A stretch of 64,000 bases of DNA from Calliopum simillimum (Eukaryota; Arthropoda; Insecta; Diptera; Lauxaniidae). The translations under genes and the position numbers were made by a program. Below are positions 10,761-22,612 of this stretch, piece after piece (position 1 is the stretch's first letter; the number at the start of each line of letters is the position of its first letter). The DNA lies in the NCBI GenBank assembly GCA_951812925.1, contig OX638370.1, positions 114,466,897 to 114,530,896 on the forward strand. The letters are read 5' to 3'. The notes under the pieces are model-generated. The model did not search any database. It saw only the letters and a list, made by a program, of their open reading frames with translations, and had not been told where the DNA came from.

Positions 10761-13700
10761 CAATACATTACAATAAGCACCTATCTTAAGTCCAGGAAAA
10801 TTTCGGAATATTTTGGGATGTTTTTGAATCCGGGACAAAAAGCCAAAAACCAGGAGTATCATGCGAAATCTGGGACGGATGAGTTTTCTTGACAGAATAT
10901 TTTGTAATAACTCGTTTTTTTTACGACGGTAGTCACCCTTTGAAGAAAAAAAACTTAGGCTATACTGATTACAGATTTTCGAACGAGGGCCGTCAGAAGG
11001 ATTTCCCTGCCATAGTTCTAATAAAGCGTAAGATTCCGATCCTATATATAATATTCCATGTGTTACAGAAACGTATCTAAGTACTATCGTCATCATATCG
11101 CAATCTATTTTATATTTCCTACACTTCTTTTGGAGTTTCTACTACTTTGGAGTTTGATTATATTTAATCAGTTCTGATATAATGCAAAGCAACGAAATCT
11201 TACAAGTTGTAATAAAAAAGTGGAACAATCGTAGCCCTCTGTTTGACTCTCGACAATTAAATTATTGGGTACCTCTCCAAAAAATCAAAAATGTGAAATA
11301 ATTTGTTCTCGGAATCTTAAAAGGTTCCTATTGGTGTAGATATGTACCAAAAAAATTTTGCACCCAATTAAAAATTATTTGACTGTGTTCCCAGTCCGTA
11401 GAATGTCGGGAAGAAGCTATTTATATGAAAATAAGAGGCTTTAATCGAAACAATCAATCCCTGCTTCGCAGCAAATTTGACATAGGTGAATGAGATTTTA
11501 TATATGCATATGAAAAATACTTGAGCAAATAGCATCCAATAATAAATGGGCGGTGCCACGCCTTCTCCATCCCAAATTCATCGTACCTCTGGAATTATTT
11601 GACTCAGGTGAATTAGGTTTGGTTCATAAGTAATTGGCACTGGGGAAAAAATTTCCAATAAAAAATGGACGGAGCCACGCCCTCTCCATCTAAAAAACCA
11701 AATTTATTATATCTTTGTAACTATTTGACATAGGTGAATAAGATTGTGATAGTGATAGCCAGAACGATAATTAAGTGGAACAGTTGCGAAAATCAAAGAT
11801 TGTAATTAATCATCGTATACATTGGGAGATATTTGCCCGTGCTTTCAAGTGCCGAAAGGAGATGTAATGGATGTTGTTCAACAGCTTAAAATATCACATT
11901 ATACATGTAGACTCAAAATATAAATTTTTCAATAGCAAATATTTACTGGTACTTCTCAAAGATGAGCTCATGAGATGAACTTTTTAAAATTTTTGACTTT
12001 TTGAAATTAAATCATAAGTTGACTCAAAATTTGTCTTAAGAAAATAAATATTTGAGTTTCTCTTGACTTATATTTCAGAAAGTTAAGAAACCCACACAGA
12101 AAGGACTTTATTATTTCTGAAGCGGATAACCTATTTATGGCCAGAAAGCACTTAAACGTTTTATGCCTTTACTTTAAAAGTAGATAACTCGAAGAGTGAG
12201 ACTCCCATCGGAAAAGCCGAAACTATAGTTTTTTAAAGAAGATTATACCTATTGGATGGCATTGAAATAATTTTATTATTTCATATCTTTGAAACCATAC
12301 TCAATCTTGAAAACAGTGTTTTCTGCAGCTTCAAGCAAGAATATCTCGAAATCGTACAAGTATATGAGCAATTCTGACTTCGAATTCAGACTCAGTTTCA
12401 AAAAGTATGAAAGGGATGGTATACCTAGTCAAAAGTTCATTTAATTTTTTTTATTTTGAGTGACTGTGTTATCGATGATACAGAAAATCTGCTAGGTAAC
12501 TTAAAGTGGGATGTTCAATACAGTATGAGATGAATTGAACAAATCTTCATAAGAACAATGCATCACAGTGACTAAGGATTACATCAAACTCTAGCCTACT
12601 AAAAATTTTGAACATTTGAGTCTGTGGTCAAAATAGAATTTTCTTTGGAGACACCCTAAAATCAACATGTGTATATAGTATATAGCATTTACAGATGGAT
12701 CTTAGTCGTTGAATTACTGTGTGACCTGCCATCGTGTATACATGTGTATAATCGTATATGTGTCATTTTCAAATAAATCTCTGTCCATACATATATTTAT
12801 GTATTTGTACGAGTCTGTGTGCAGCAGTGTAGATTTACAAATAATTGAACACAGCCAGGAATTACGGACATTTTGTTTAGTTCAATTCAGTTTAGTTCGA
12901 TTTAGTTTACGATTGATTTGATTTGGTTTGGCTGGCTTGTCTTGAATGTTCTTTTTTAGCGTACCATCGCAACGATACTCCACATTTTATTGTTACGACG
13001 ACGATGTCTAAGTGGGGAATTTATATTACGGGTGTCTTCTTTGCATCATTTGTATTCATCATTGTATTTATGAATGTTTATGTCTATCTGTCTGTTTATT
13101 AGTCAGTATGTAAGTACAAATGTATAGATAAATGAATTTATGTATATGTCTATTGCGGGGTAACAGAGTTCAATGCATTCCACTATATTTTTCAGGATAA
13201 TCAATAAACAACGTAGCGTCAACTGACTCGCCTTTTGTTGAGTGGATTATGTGGGTACACAACTGAAGTTAACAAGATTTTGTGTATTTTGTCACAATTG
13301 CTATTTTTGCTTGACAAGGAATGTTTGATAGTATTCCTTCGAAGTACGAGTGTATATGTATGTATTTGGGGCTGTTCGTGCATATATCACTTTATGCCAG
13401 AGTTAATTTCATATTTATGTATTTATGCATTATATTTGTGTATTGTTAGTTATTAGCTTTATTTTATTGCATTTTTATGCCATAATAATCTCTGTGTAGC
13501 TGTGTTGTGATTTTGATTTCAAAAGGTACAAGAAGGGTTAAGCGAACGCTATTAATCAAAATTTTATTGCTTAAAGAAATACTTAAGGATATTTTTTGTG
13601 ATTAATTTAAGTGAAATAAGCTGAACACATTTTTTTCATATCAAAAATGTATAACAAATAAAAAGATTATAACTTTTAATGCGTTATCAAATGTTGTCCA

Positions 13701-14604
13701 CATATGTGGACATCTGAAAACTATGACATATATGAAAAATTTTTGTATAGTTTTAGTGTTATTTAGGCGCAATTTAGTTAAAATAATATTTAGAAAGTAA
13801 TTTTCTTAAATGTATTTTTGGTAAGGGATTCAAAAAGATAATGCTGATGATTTTAAATCTCCGACTTTTTAAGTCTCCAAATTTAGAATTCTCTATAAGA
13901 GTGATATCGAATGTTGATGAAGCAAAGTTTTCAGCATATAGCACCTATATAACCTTACTGCTCCACTTAAATTTTTTCTTCTTATAAAATCAGAAAAACA
14001 ACTAAAACGTCCAGAGTCCAATTGCATAAGAATTATGAGACTTCAACATGAATTTTGAAACGTTTCATGCAGTTTGTGTTTGAGGTACTCATACAGCACT
14101 TAGCATGGCTTTTATCTTCTTTTTTATGTCTTTCAGAAACTTCAACATCTATGTATATGCGGATACAATCAAGCAGCTTAGACTAAGGATACAAAACACA
14201 TGACAAGCGATAGTATCAGTTAAAGCTGAAGGAGCTTCTTCATTTGAAACTGTACTACCAAGAAGAACATATGTCATCCTCTTTATATGAGTAGATATGT
14301 GCATGTGCATCTTATAAGTATTAGTGTGTAATGCTACAAACACTATTTTGATTTCATGTTTATTTTGAAGTAAAAATTGTGTGAAGCGGAAAGTAAAAAA
14401 TATGAAAAATAAAGCAAAAAAAAAAAAAAAAACTGTGCAAAGTATGAAGAAAATATGATAACAGACAAATACTGGGAACAAACAGAAACTTCAATAAGCT
14501 GCAGTAAATGGTGTAGTACTTTATCATGCGAACCCAGTAGGAAATACTAAACTAATAGAAAATCAAGTCACGAAAGTTATTCAAGAGTTACTCAAGAAAG
14601 TATC
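10761..14604. other. Non-coding stretch with a short duplicated segment
   Basis: No gene seen. A segment with the core CCACGCC..CTCCATC occurs twice in direct orientation (about 11515-11590 and 11650-11730), each copy preceded by CCAATAATAAATGG- or CCAATAAAAAATGG-like sequence and followed by a TTTGACATAGGTGAAT or TTTGACTCAGGTGAAT word. This is probably a fragment of a dispersed element. Another GTTTAGTTC/GATTTAGTTT run lies at 12876-12930. Confidence 0.4.
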
Positions 14605-15535
14605 AAATAAGAAAAAGCCGAAAAAAGTGTCGCCCAAAAAAATCTCAAAAAATTTGTCGCCCAAGAAAGTGTCGGTGAATACCTATGTCACACATGAAAG
14701 TGTCAAAAAATGTGTGGTATAAGAAAATGTCGAAAATAGTGTCGCCCAAAAAAGTGTCGGAAATGTGTCATATGGGAAAGTGTCGAAAATAGTGTCGCCA
14801 TAAAAAGTGTCGAGAGAGTGTCGAAAATAGTGTCGCCCAAGAAAGTGTCGGAGAATGTGTCATATAAGAAAGTGTCGAAAATAGTGGCGCCCAAAAAAGT
14901 GTCGGACAATATGTCACCCGCGAAAGTGTCGGAGAAAGTGTGGTATAAGAAAGTGTCGCCCAAGTAAGTGCCGAAGAATGTTTCATAAAAGAAAGTGTCA
15001 AAAAAAATGTTGCCAAAAAAGTGTCCAAAAATGTGTGGCCAAAAAAGATGTCGAAAAATGTGTCGCTTCAAAAAATTTCACACAAAATGTGTCGAAAAAA
15101 AAAATAGGAAAATGTGTGTCAAAAATCTTTCGGCAAAAAAAGTGTCCAAAAATTTGTTGCAGAAGAAAGTGTCGGAGAATGTGTCGCATAAGAAAGTGTT
15201 CAAAACTGTGTTACCAAAAAGTGTCGAAAATAAAACGCCCAAAAAGTGTCGAAAAATGTGTCGCCAATAAAAGTGTCGGAGAATGTGTCATAAAAGAAAG
15301 TGTCGAAAAAAGTCTTGCCAAAAAAATTCTTTAAATATGTGTCGCTTCGAAAAATTTATCCCAAAATATCTCGAAAAATTTCCCTAAAAAAGGTATGAAA
15401 AACTCTGACAATATGTTGGAAAATACATCTTCAAAAATTTGTATCCAAAAAAATGTGCCGCCCACGAAAATGTAGGGGGCATCAGAAAATGTCGAAAAAA
15501 GTGTCGCCAAAAAAGTGTCGAAAACCAAAAAAAAG
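14605..15535. repeat. AAAGTGTCG minisatellite
   Basis: About 930 bases in which AAAGTGTCG, AATGTGTCGCC and AAAATAGTGTCGCCC alternate, with a basic spacing of about 15-17 bases and a looser higher-order period of about 28-30. Long open frames occur on both strands here only because the repeat lacks stop codons in them; they are not genes. Short related patches lie at 22522-22612 and 55790-55850. Confidence 0.9.
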
Positions 15536-16689
15536 TATACCAGCCTTGAAATTTAACCCCTTACGCGGCCAAATAAGTTTCATTACAAAACGTGAATCCA
15601 TGATTTTTCCATTTGGTTCTCTCTGAAGTCACTTTTACTTCATTTCCAAAATGAGAAAGCGTCCTGTTGATACAACCAACACACACACACACACACACAC
15701 ACACTTACACACTTTGTGCACTTGGTCCAGAAGCGTAAGATTTGTTTGTTTGCTTTCATTTTTCTTGTTGAAATCTTCTATCGTTTAAGTTTTTGTTTTG
15801 CTTTTTCTGGAGAGTTTCCTTTTGTATTTTTTTTTCCACCACCCAATTTTATCTACTTCAGTTATTTTTGTTGTTTACTTCTGGAACTTGCAACAATTTG
15901 TAGTTGTGCTACTGCTGCTGTTGTTGGTGTTATTAGGTCGAGTATTTGGAAGTGCAACTTGTTAGTGCCATGGAGTATAACAAGGATTCGGTTGAAGTGT
16001 TGCTGTTATTGTTGTTTTTTTCCCCAACTTCTTTCACATTTTACACTCGTACATGGTAACTAGATACTGTATTCTAGTGTCTGCTTTCGTATCTGTTGCT
16101 ATATTGCCATAGTTATTGTTGTTGTTGTTGTTATTGTTGCTGTTATTATGGATGTAGTTGCTGGTGTTATTGCAGTTGAATTGTTTGCCTTATTAACAAA
16201 ATTTTTGCGTTTTTTTTTCTCTCATGCTTTTTTTTTTTGTGTCAAGCAAAAGTGTCAGCAGCACATGGAAATGAAGCGAATTGCATTGAGAGCTAGTGAG
16301 TTTGAATGAAATTTCCTTTTTGACTTAAAATTCAAAAGAAAATATTTTTTGTGCGAAACATGTTCTCATTAAGAACGGTTTTGCGTAAGGAAAGAAGCAA
16401 TACGAAAAATTGTGTTTTTTTAGATTTTTATTTTTGATCTCTTTTGTTGCCAAGAAAGTTACGAGCTACAGGTAGTTCCACGTGTTCTTCATTTACTATA
16501 GTTCTTAAGAGAAATACTATAAAATTTATGTCCCTCTTTTCTTTTTTCTGACCAAATACTGGTAGGAACCTAGTTTTTGTCGTGTTCATCCCAAAATAAG
16601 CATTTTTTACCATCATTATGTAAGAAGGGAAGTTGACGGAGCCGCGTTTTCCACTGTTTTGGCACACAGCTGCCAGTCGATTCATTAAC
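15536..16689. other. Non-coding stretch with CA microsatellite
   Basis: A CA run covers about 15678-15704. GTTGTTGTTATTGTTGCTG-type trinucleotide tracts lie at 15915-15935, 16000-16018 and 16110-16150. No supported gene. Confidence 0.5.
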
Positions 16690-17640
16690 TGTCAAAGAAA
16701 TAACATAAATTTACATATAAGTTGATCGAGTCAGTCATTGCGTGGCCGGCGACCGGCAAACAACAACAGCAGCAGCAATAAGCAGAAGGAGCAGATAAAG
16801 CGGTAAGCAGCAAGGAAACAAAATATTAGATAAATTAAAGTAGTTTTAGTAGTAGTAGCGTAGAGACTGCGCCACTAAACACACGTAGCCCGATAATAAA
16901 TCAGTTGCCTGTGGTTAGTACAAGGGTTAGGGATCGCACAACCGAGTAACCCGATAAAATATCAGTTATTCGTGGGTGCGATCTAGTCTCAAATAGAGTC
17001 GGAAATGTAAACAACAGAGCAGTAAGCGGAATATGCGATGTTTAATCGCGTATAAGAGAGCATTGTAGTCAATAGCGTTAGTATAGGGAGTAGTATAGGG
17101 AGATAGTGCTCGGTGACAGAAAGAGGACCACCAAATTAAACGTGAGTGGCCGAATAATAAATCAGCTGCTCGGGGCTAAAGTGTAAGTGAGGGGGGGAGG
17201 AACAGCCTCACGATCAAGACTGATAAGAAATCAGTTGGTCGCAGGTTTGCTCACTCTCTTTCCAAAGTACAAAGGAGATACAGAAGGATAGATAAAAGCT
17301 TGGAGTGAGAAAAGCAGTAGATGTGAGTAGCCCGATACTATATAAGCAACTCACGACTATAGAGTATGTGTTCAAGAGAATACATTCAGTACCTGGGCCA
17401 TGGAAAGAGTGGCGTACAGGAGCAGAGAGTGATGGGGAGTAGAGAGACGTGTTTTATTTATTATATTTTTATAAATATATTGAAAGAAACCGAATAAAGA
17501 AATGTAGATAAAGTAAATTAATAAAACTCTAACCCGTGATTTTGAGTTAAGTCAAGAGGCCGTCCTTTTCTTTTATAAATTTTTGTAACCGAACTCCTGG
17601 CCACTGGCTTGCAAAACTGCTGGTAGAAAGGTTCGTTACA
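16690..17640. other. Unidentified structured element (solo-LTR-like)
   Basis: This block has a different base composition from its neighbours (purine-rich, many AGTAG and GAGAG words). It ends GGTTCGTTACA at 17640, whose complement TGTAACGAACC is a typical LTR start, and a near copy of that complement, TGTAACCGAAC, sits at about 17586. AATAAA occurs at about 17493 and AATAAAACT at 17521. It contains the five-hairpin cluster. I could not find a matching left terminus or a target duplication, so a solo or truncated LTR is only one reading. A non-coding exon is another. Confidence 0.35.
16874..17354 (+). repeat. Cluster of five related stem-loops
   Basis: Five units share a core cc-GATA-loop-TATC-a flanked by complementary arms. 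H1: arms GTAGC (16885) and GTTGC (16904), outer ACTAA (16874) and TTAGT (16915). H2: CGAGTAAC (16943) and GTTATTCG (16965), outer GATCGCAC (16932) and GTGCGATC (16976). H3: GAGTGGC (17144) and GCTGCTC (17165). H4: CGATCAA-ga-CTGAT (17211) and ATCAG-TTGGTCG (17230). H5: GTGAGTAGC (17323) and GCAACTCAC (17346), one mismatch. Arm sequences differ between units but stay paired, partly through G-U wobble, which suggests selection on RNA structure or recent descent from a structured unit. The function is unknown. Confidence 0.65.
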
Positions 17641-19424
17641 ATGTTAACACTTGTTTGCATCTGTTGTTGAAAAATTTGCAAAAATTACTGTATAACGACT
17701 TCATCATAATGGTTTTATCATATATCAATTAGAAAGTGCGATGGTACTTTCATTAGTACTATTCAAGCAAAAAACAGTCAGTGAACTTACTTATTTTTTA
17801 AAATTTTTGGTTTTGATAAAATGTTTTATCACTTGTTTTTTTTTTTCAAAGTCATTACAATATGAAATTTTTGGACACTTTTTACACAAAAGCTTCTAAC
17901 ACATGAACTTTTGAGCTAATTTCAACGAAACTTAGGAATATTGTAACCTACAGAAAAGACAATGATTCTTGTATCAAATATTTGAAAAGAAAAGAATCTT
18001 AAACCAACAAATAAATACAGCAAATAAAAGCCTTTTAGGCAAAATTAGAAAAAAATGGTAGTTAAGAAATTCAAGACTTTGTACAAACAAAATCAATTTC
18101 AAAAAAAAAAAAAAATCCTTCCTTTCAACGAAAACTTTCGAAATCAATACAATGCAATTAACGATAAATCATCATCATCATCACCATACATTAGAAAGTT
18201 CAAAATCTGGATCTGCAAGGACTAACTTTTCCAATCCAAATGCTCGTATGTTTTCGATGAAAATGGCAAATGGCCAAAATTTGACAAAATCGCAATAATT
18301 TTGTCTGGTGTTGAAGTGAACTTCCGACATGACATAAACACAAACAAAAACAGACATGCATATATACAACTCAAGTGAATCCTGAAATACAATACACTCA
18401 ACAGTACCTAGGTAGCAGCACTCATAGCGACCTACCAGCACTCGTAGACGTAGTCAAACGTAAATCGTAACATTTTTCGATTTTACACTTCGAAACGCAA
18501 AACGAGTTTTCAATGAAATTCCTGCGAATTTTGCGGCTACTTGTATTGGTGTTGGTGGTGTTAGCACTAACGTTGTTGCAATAGTCGCTGTATGTGTAGT
18601 TGGCGCTATAGTTTATGTTTACAAAATGTTTTTTTTTTCGTTCGAATTTACGCTTCTTGAAGCAGTTAGCCGATGTTGCCAATAAACTAAAAAAGAAGAA
18701 TAACAACAAAATGTTGCAGCTTTTTTGGCGCTGCCCACAATTACAAGCAACGTTACATGCTTGAGTTTTTATTTTGATGCTTGCTGCATACTCTTGTATA
18801 TTGGTGGTTCTCATCTGTCTGCATGTGTGTGTTTGTCATTTGCTGTAGGAGTTTTGTGCAATTTAGTCTGGTCTGAACAGATTTAGTCGGTCAGTTGAGC
18901 TGTTGGCTTTTGTTCCGTGTAATTTTTTTTTTTTTTTTTTCATTTTGTCTGGCAAATTGCATTGAAAATTTGCTTCATTCCTCTAGGCGTACAATCATCT
19001 ACTTAAATAGAAACTTACTACGAAGCAATTGCACTGAGATGGGTTACAAAAACTTTGAAGCAAATTACAAGTTTTCGAGAATATGGCGTTCTAACAAATC
19101 TTATCTGGTGAAGATAAAACTATCAACATTTTTTTAGTAACAAAATTTTTGTGTAATTTAACCGATTGTTCTTGCAAAAGAAACAATTAAAAATGTCAAT
19201 ATCTCACATTTGTTTTTTATTTCTTAGAACGAAACCTCTGCAAATTTCTGCGAGAGACAACATTTTTGGCATTAAAAAATTATATTGTATTTCTTATATA
19301 TTTTGATTTTTGTCCACATTTTTTAAGACAAAGACAGCTACCCAAAATTCGATGTGTTAAAACTAAACTACTTTTTAAAAATAATATTTAGATTGTGAAT
19401 GCCTGATAATCTTTAGAAAGCTCA
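17641..19424. other. Non-coding stretch, no gene seen
   Basis: A 130-codon minus-strand frame at 18422-18814 has a poly-F run from a T tract and no recognisable domain, so I do not call it. A run of T lies at 18922-18940. TCAGTTG at 18891 resembles an initiator but has no supporting TATA or DPE. Confidence 0.4.
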
Positions 19425-19850
19425 AGACCAAGACCAAATTCCAAAGTCTAAAAACCAAAGGCCAAAGACGAAAGACCAACGATGAAAGACCATAGACGAA
19501 AGACCAAAGTCAAAAAGCTAAAGACGAAAGACGAAAGACCAAAGACAAAAGATGAAAGACTAAAGACCAAAGACCACAGATCAAAGACCAACGACGAAAA
19601 CCAAAGTCGCAAGACCAAAGACAAAAGACTAAATATCAAATTTCAAAGTCTAAAAACCAAAGACGAAAGACCAAAGGGAAAAGACGAAAAACGAGAGATC
19701 AAAGACCAATAACCAAAACCCAAATACCAAAGACGAAAAGCCTAAGACCAACGATAAAACACCAAAGACGAAAGACCAAAGACCAACAACGAAAGATCAA
19801 AGGCAAAAAACCAACGACGAGACCATTGACCAAGACTGCTATGAATTGAG
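19425..19850. repeat. AAAGACCAAAGACGA minisatellite
   Basis: About 425 bases built from AAAGACCAA, AAAGACGAA and AAAGTCTAA words with a 7-base sub-period (AAGACCA/AAGACGA) and irregular 14-21-base higher order. It is low in stops and gives spurious frames on both strands. Confidence 0.88.
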
Positions 19851-21536
19851 ACATATTTTATAGATCTTCAAAAAATTTGTCAAAAAAAAAAAAAAATTTA
19901 TATAGTTCCAAAAATTTTAAAAAATTTTTACGATTCTTGGTATATTTTTTCTGACACACTGTTTTCGTTAGATGCCTAGCTTTGAAGTAGAAATTACTTC
20001 CCGTCCGCGTAACTTTTGAGACGGTCTCAAGATAATTTTTTTTTTTATCTTCATAGAAGTCGAACCAGTTTAATGTTCATGAACATTTTTTTTAGTTTTT
20101 TAAGATTTTCCATTGTAAGTACTTATATCATCGCTGGCTATTCTTAATATTTTTGAATTAAAATTTTAAACAGAAAAAAAATCAACTGTATTATTTAACA
20201 TCATAAGACCTTTTTCCTTACATGTTTTAATATTAACCGTCCCTTCCATATGCTTCAACTAATTGAGTGCTTTCAATCAATTTCAATTGATGATCAACAA
20301 TTTGGCTTTCATAACTTTAAACTTTAACTTGCACTTTAGTCGCACATTTATTTTTAAAACACTTCATTCATCAAACACACCACCACCACGAGTTTCAGGC
20401 CTTTCCTTTTTTTGTTTCTGGCTCGGACACGAAATGCGGTTTTCCGTATGCTCTTACACTTTCATTCCTTTCCTTTTTTTCTCTTTTGTTGTATTTTTCA
20501 CTGATTTATTTATGGCAGAATTTTGCTGTGAAAATAAAAGCGCACTCAAAACTCTACGCCAACACCACGTTAAAATTTGCCATGCAGCCTCACTTGGCAC
20601 CGGCACCATTCATCAATTTTTTATGTGGCAATTTTTTTTTTTTGGCGCCTTTTGATTTTTGTTTTGTTTTCATTTCTTTTGTTCAGTGCGTACGTGTATG
20701 TTAGTGCTATAATTTAAAGTGTTGTGAAAACACTTTGATGGGATAGTGTGCTTCATTTTTTGCTTTATAAAATCGTGTAATTATTCAAAAACAACCTTAG
20801 AATTTAATGAATTTGAATTTTTTGTATTCTTTCAAAGGATATCTGCACAACACAATTCACAATTCATGGCAAGAGTTCTCAAGTTGCTGCTGTATGAAAA
20901 CTTCCGTACTGTGGCTTGTCAAATAACGTCTACATTCCTTTGCAATTAAGAATGTCTAATGCAAGAGACGATAAGAAAATTCTTCGAATATGTTGGCAGC
21001 CAGTCAGTGACTTTTGTGACTTTTGAACTTGTACGTAGAGGAAGTCAAGTTGCAAGGCGGTCGAACCAACATACGAGCAAGGTAGCCTAAAGCTAGTAGT
21101 TGAAAACGTCTCATAAAAGTTAAGAGAAATACTAACGTACACACGTATATAGTACACATTCGCACAAGTTTATATGTGGCTCCGGTATGGCATGGCAACA
21201 CACTCACAATTTCTTTTATGTAGACACTTTTGTGCCTTTCCACACCATCTACCAAGACAGATTTCATGTATATCTATAAATGTTTGTTTGTGCATGTTTC
21301 GGGCTTAATTTTTCAGTAAGCAATTTTGATGGTACTTTTTGCCTTTATCAAACAATAACCTTTGCTAATTGTTGCCCATAGCAAAAGAACTTGCTAGAGT
21401 AATATCAATACTTCTACGAAAGTTCATTCATAAATTAATAAATGTTTGATTTGTTAACTAATACGCGCAGGTGTGTATTTTTGCTTACGAATATGTGAGT
21501 CACAAACAACATACCCAGTTGAAAATAAAGTTTTCG
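19851..21536. other. Non-coding stretch, no gene seen
   Basis: T runs near 20038 and 20630; no frame with recognisable similarity. Overlapping small frames at 20263-20704 and 20930-21267 have no supporting context. Confidence 0.4.
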
Positions 21537-21897
21537 TTCCCCGTACTTTTTGTACCTCGTACTTTTCGTACCTCGTACTATCGTACCTCGTGCTTTTCGT
21601 AGCTCGTACTTTTCGTACCTCGTACTTTTTGTACCTCGTAATTATCGTACGTCATGCTTTCCGTAGCTCGTACTTTTTGTACCTCGTACTTATCGTACCT
21701 CGTGCTTTTCGTACCTCGTACTTTTTGTACCTCGTACTTTTTGTGCCTCGTGCTTTTGTGCCTCGTACTTTTCGTACCTCGTACTTTTTGTACCTCGTAC
21801 TTTTCGTACGTCGTTATTTTTGTACCTCGTACTTTTCGTACCTCGTATTTTTCGTACCTCGTACTTTTCGTACCTCGTACTTTTCGTATGAGTTAGT
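21537..21897. repeat. TTTTCGTACCTCGTAC minisatellite
   Basis: About 22 units of a 16-base repeat of the form CGTACCTCGTACTTTT, with variants GTAGCTCG, GTGCCTCG and GTACGTCG. All bases sit in a near-continuous 16-base register, much more regular than the other minisatellites of the left flank. The two long plus-strand frames across it are repeat translations. Confidence 0.92.
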
Positions 21898-22521
21898 ACG
21901 AAAGTTCAGAATCGGCTAAAGTATCAAATAGGTGCCACGCCCACTGTTAACTGATTAATCGGAAACTATGGATGCTATTTCCATAAAATTCTGCAGAAAG
22001 GTGCCCCATTTAAATAGCATCCGCTGACCAAAAAGTGAACATAATCGAAGAACGCTACGCCTACTTTTAAACGATTTAAAGAATGGGCACTTTGTGAAGC
22101 TTAGTCCAATGGTTCTACCGCCTGAAATCATTGTCTTAGGCTTAAACTAATCCATTTGAAAATGTTCTCACGGTCTCGTAAAGACTTTTTAGGGTCACGA
22201 CTTCCTGTGAAGCTTAGTCCAACGGTCGGTAACTAAGTATCTACCAAATTTCATTGAAATATCTTTAAAAGCCTGCACAGTAATCACTTTCGGCAAATAT
22301 CTACCAAATTTCATTGAAATATCTTTAAAAACCTGCAATATACATATAGCGTACTAGCTATCCCTGCCTTCTAGATTATGTGCTTTCATTTGCTGAATTT
22401 TTCCCGAAAAAAACTTTTTTTTTTTTAAATAACTCTGATTGAAATTGAAATAGCAAAATATCTTCGGGTGTCTCAGAAAACTATCGATATGGTATTCACG
22501 TATATCGGGATGTTATGAAAA
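21898..22521. other. Remnant of a dispersed element with internal direct repeats
   Basis: Contains GTGCCACGCCCAC and CTACGCCTACTTTTAA words common in fly repeats. GTGAAGCTTAGTCCAA recurs near 22095 and 22207. A run of about 37 bases starting ATCTACCAAATTTC is repeated at 22241 and 22298 with one or two differences, a 57-base direct duplication. No gene. Confidence 0.5.
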
Positions 22522-22612
22522 GTATCACCAAAAAAGTGTCGAAAAGTGTTGAAAAAAAGTGTCGAAAAAAATTTCCGAAATAAAGTGTCGAAAAAAGTGT
22601 CGAAAAAAGTCC
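22522..22612. repeat. Small GTGTCGAAAAA array
   Basis: Six GTGTCGAAAA or GTGTTGAAAA words in about 90 bases, the same word family as the array at 14605-15535 but isolated 7 kb away. Confidence 0.75.

Noticed and set aside
14703..15528. Overlapping open frames on both strands
   Set aside because: They are translations of the AAAGTGTCG minisatellite; the repeat word happens to lack stops in several frames.
14605..15535. CRISPR-like array
   Set aside because: Units are short, imperfect and lack unique spacers; the genome is clearly animal.
16428..16685. 85-codon minus-strand frame
   Set aside because: No recognisable domain, and it ends in T-rich low-complexity DNA. Not enough support.
16690..17640. 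Calling this block a complete solo LTR
   Set aside because: The right end looks like an LTR end, but I found no matching TG start and no target duplication at the left.
18422..18814. 130-codon minus-strand frame
   Set aside because: Low-complexity FFFF and Thr/Asn tracts, no domain, no promoter.
19448..19712. Lys/Asp-rich plus frame and Leu/Ser-rich minus frame
   Set aside because: Both are products of the AAAGACCAAAGACGA array.
21473..21919. 148- and 80-codon plus-strand frames rich in YLVLFVPRTF
   Set aside because: Pure repeat translation of the 16-base CGTACCTCGTACTTTT array.
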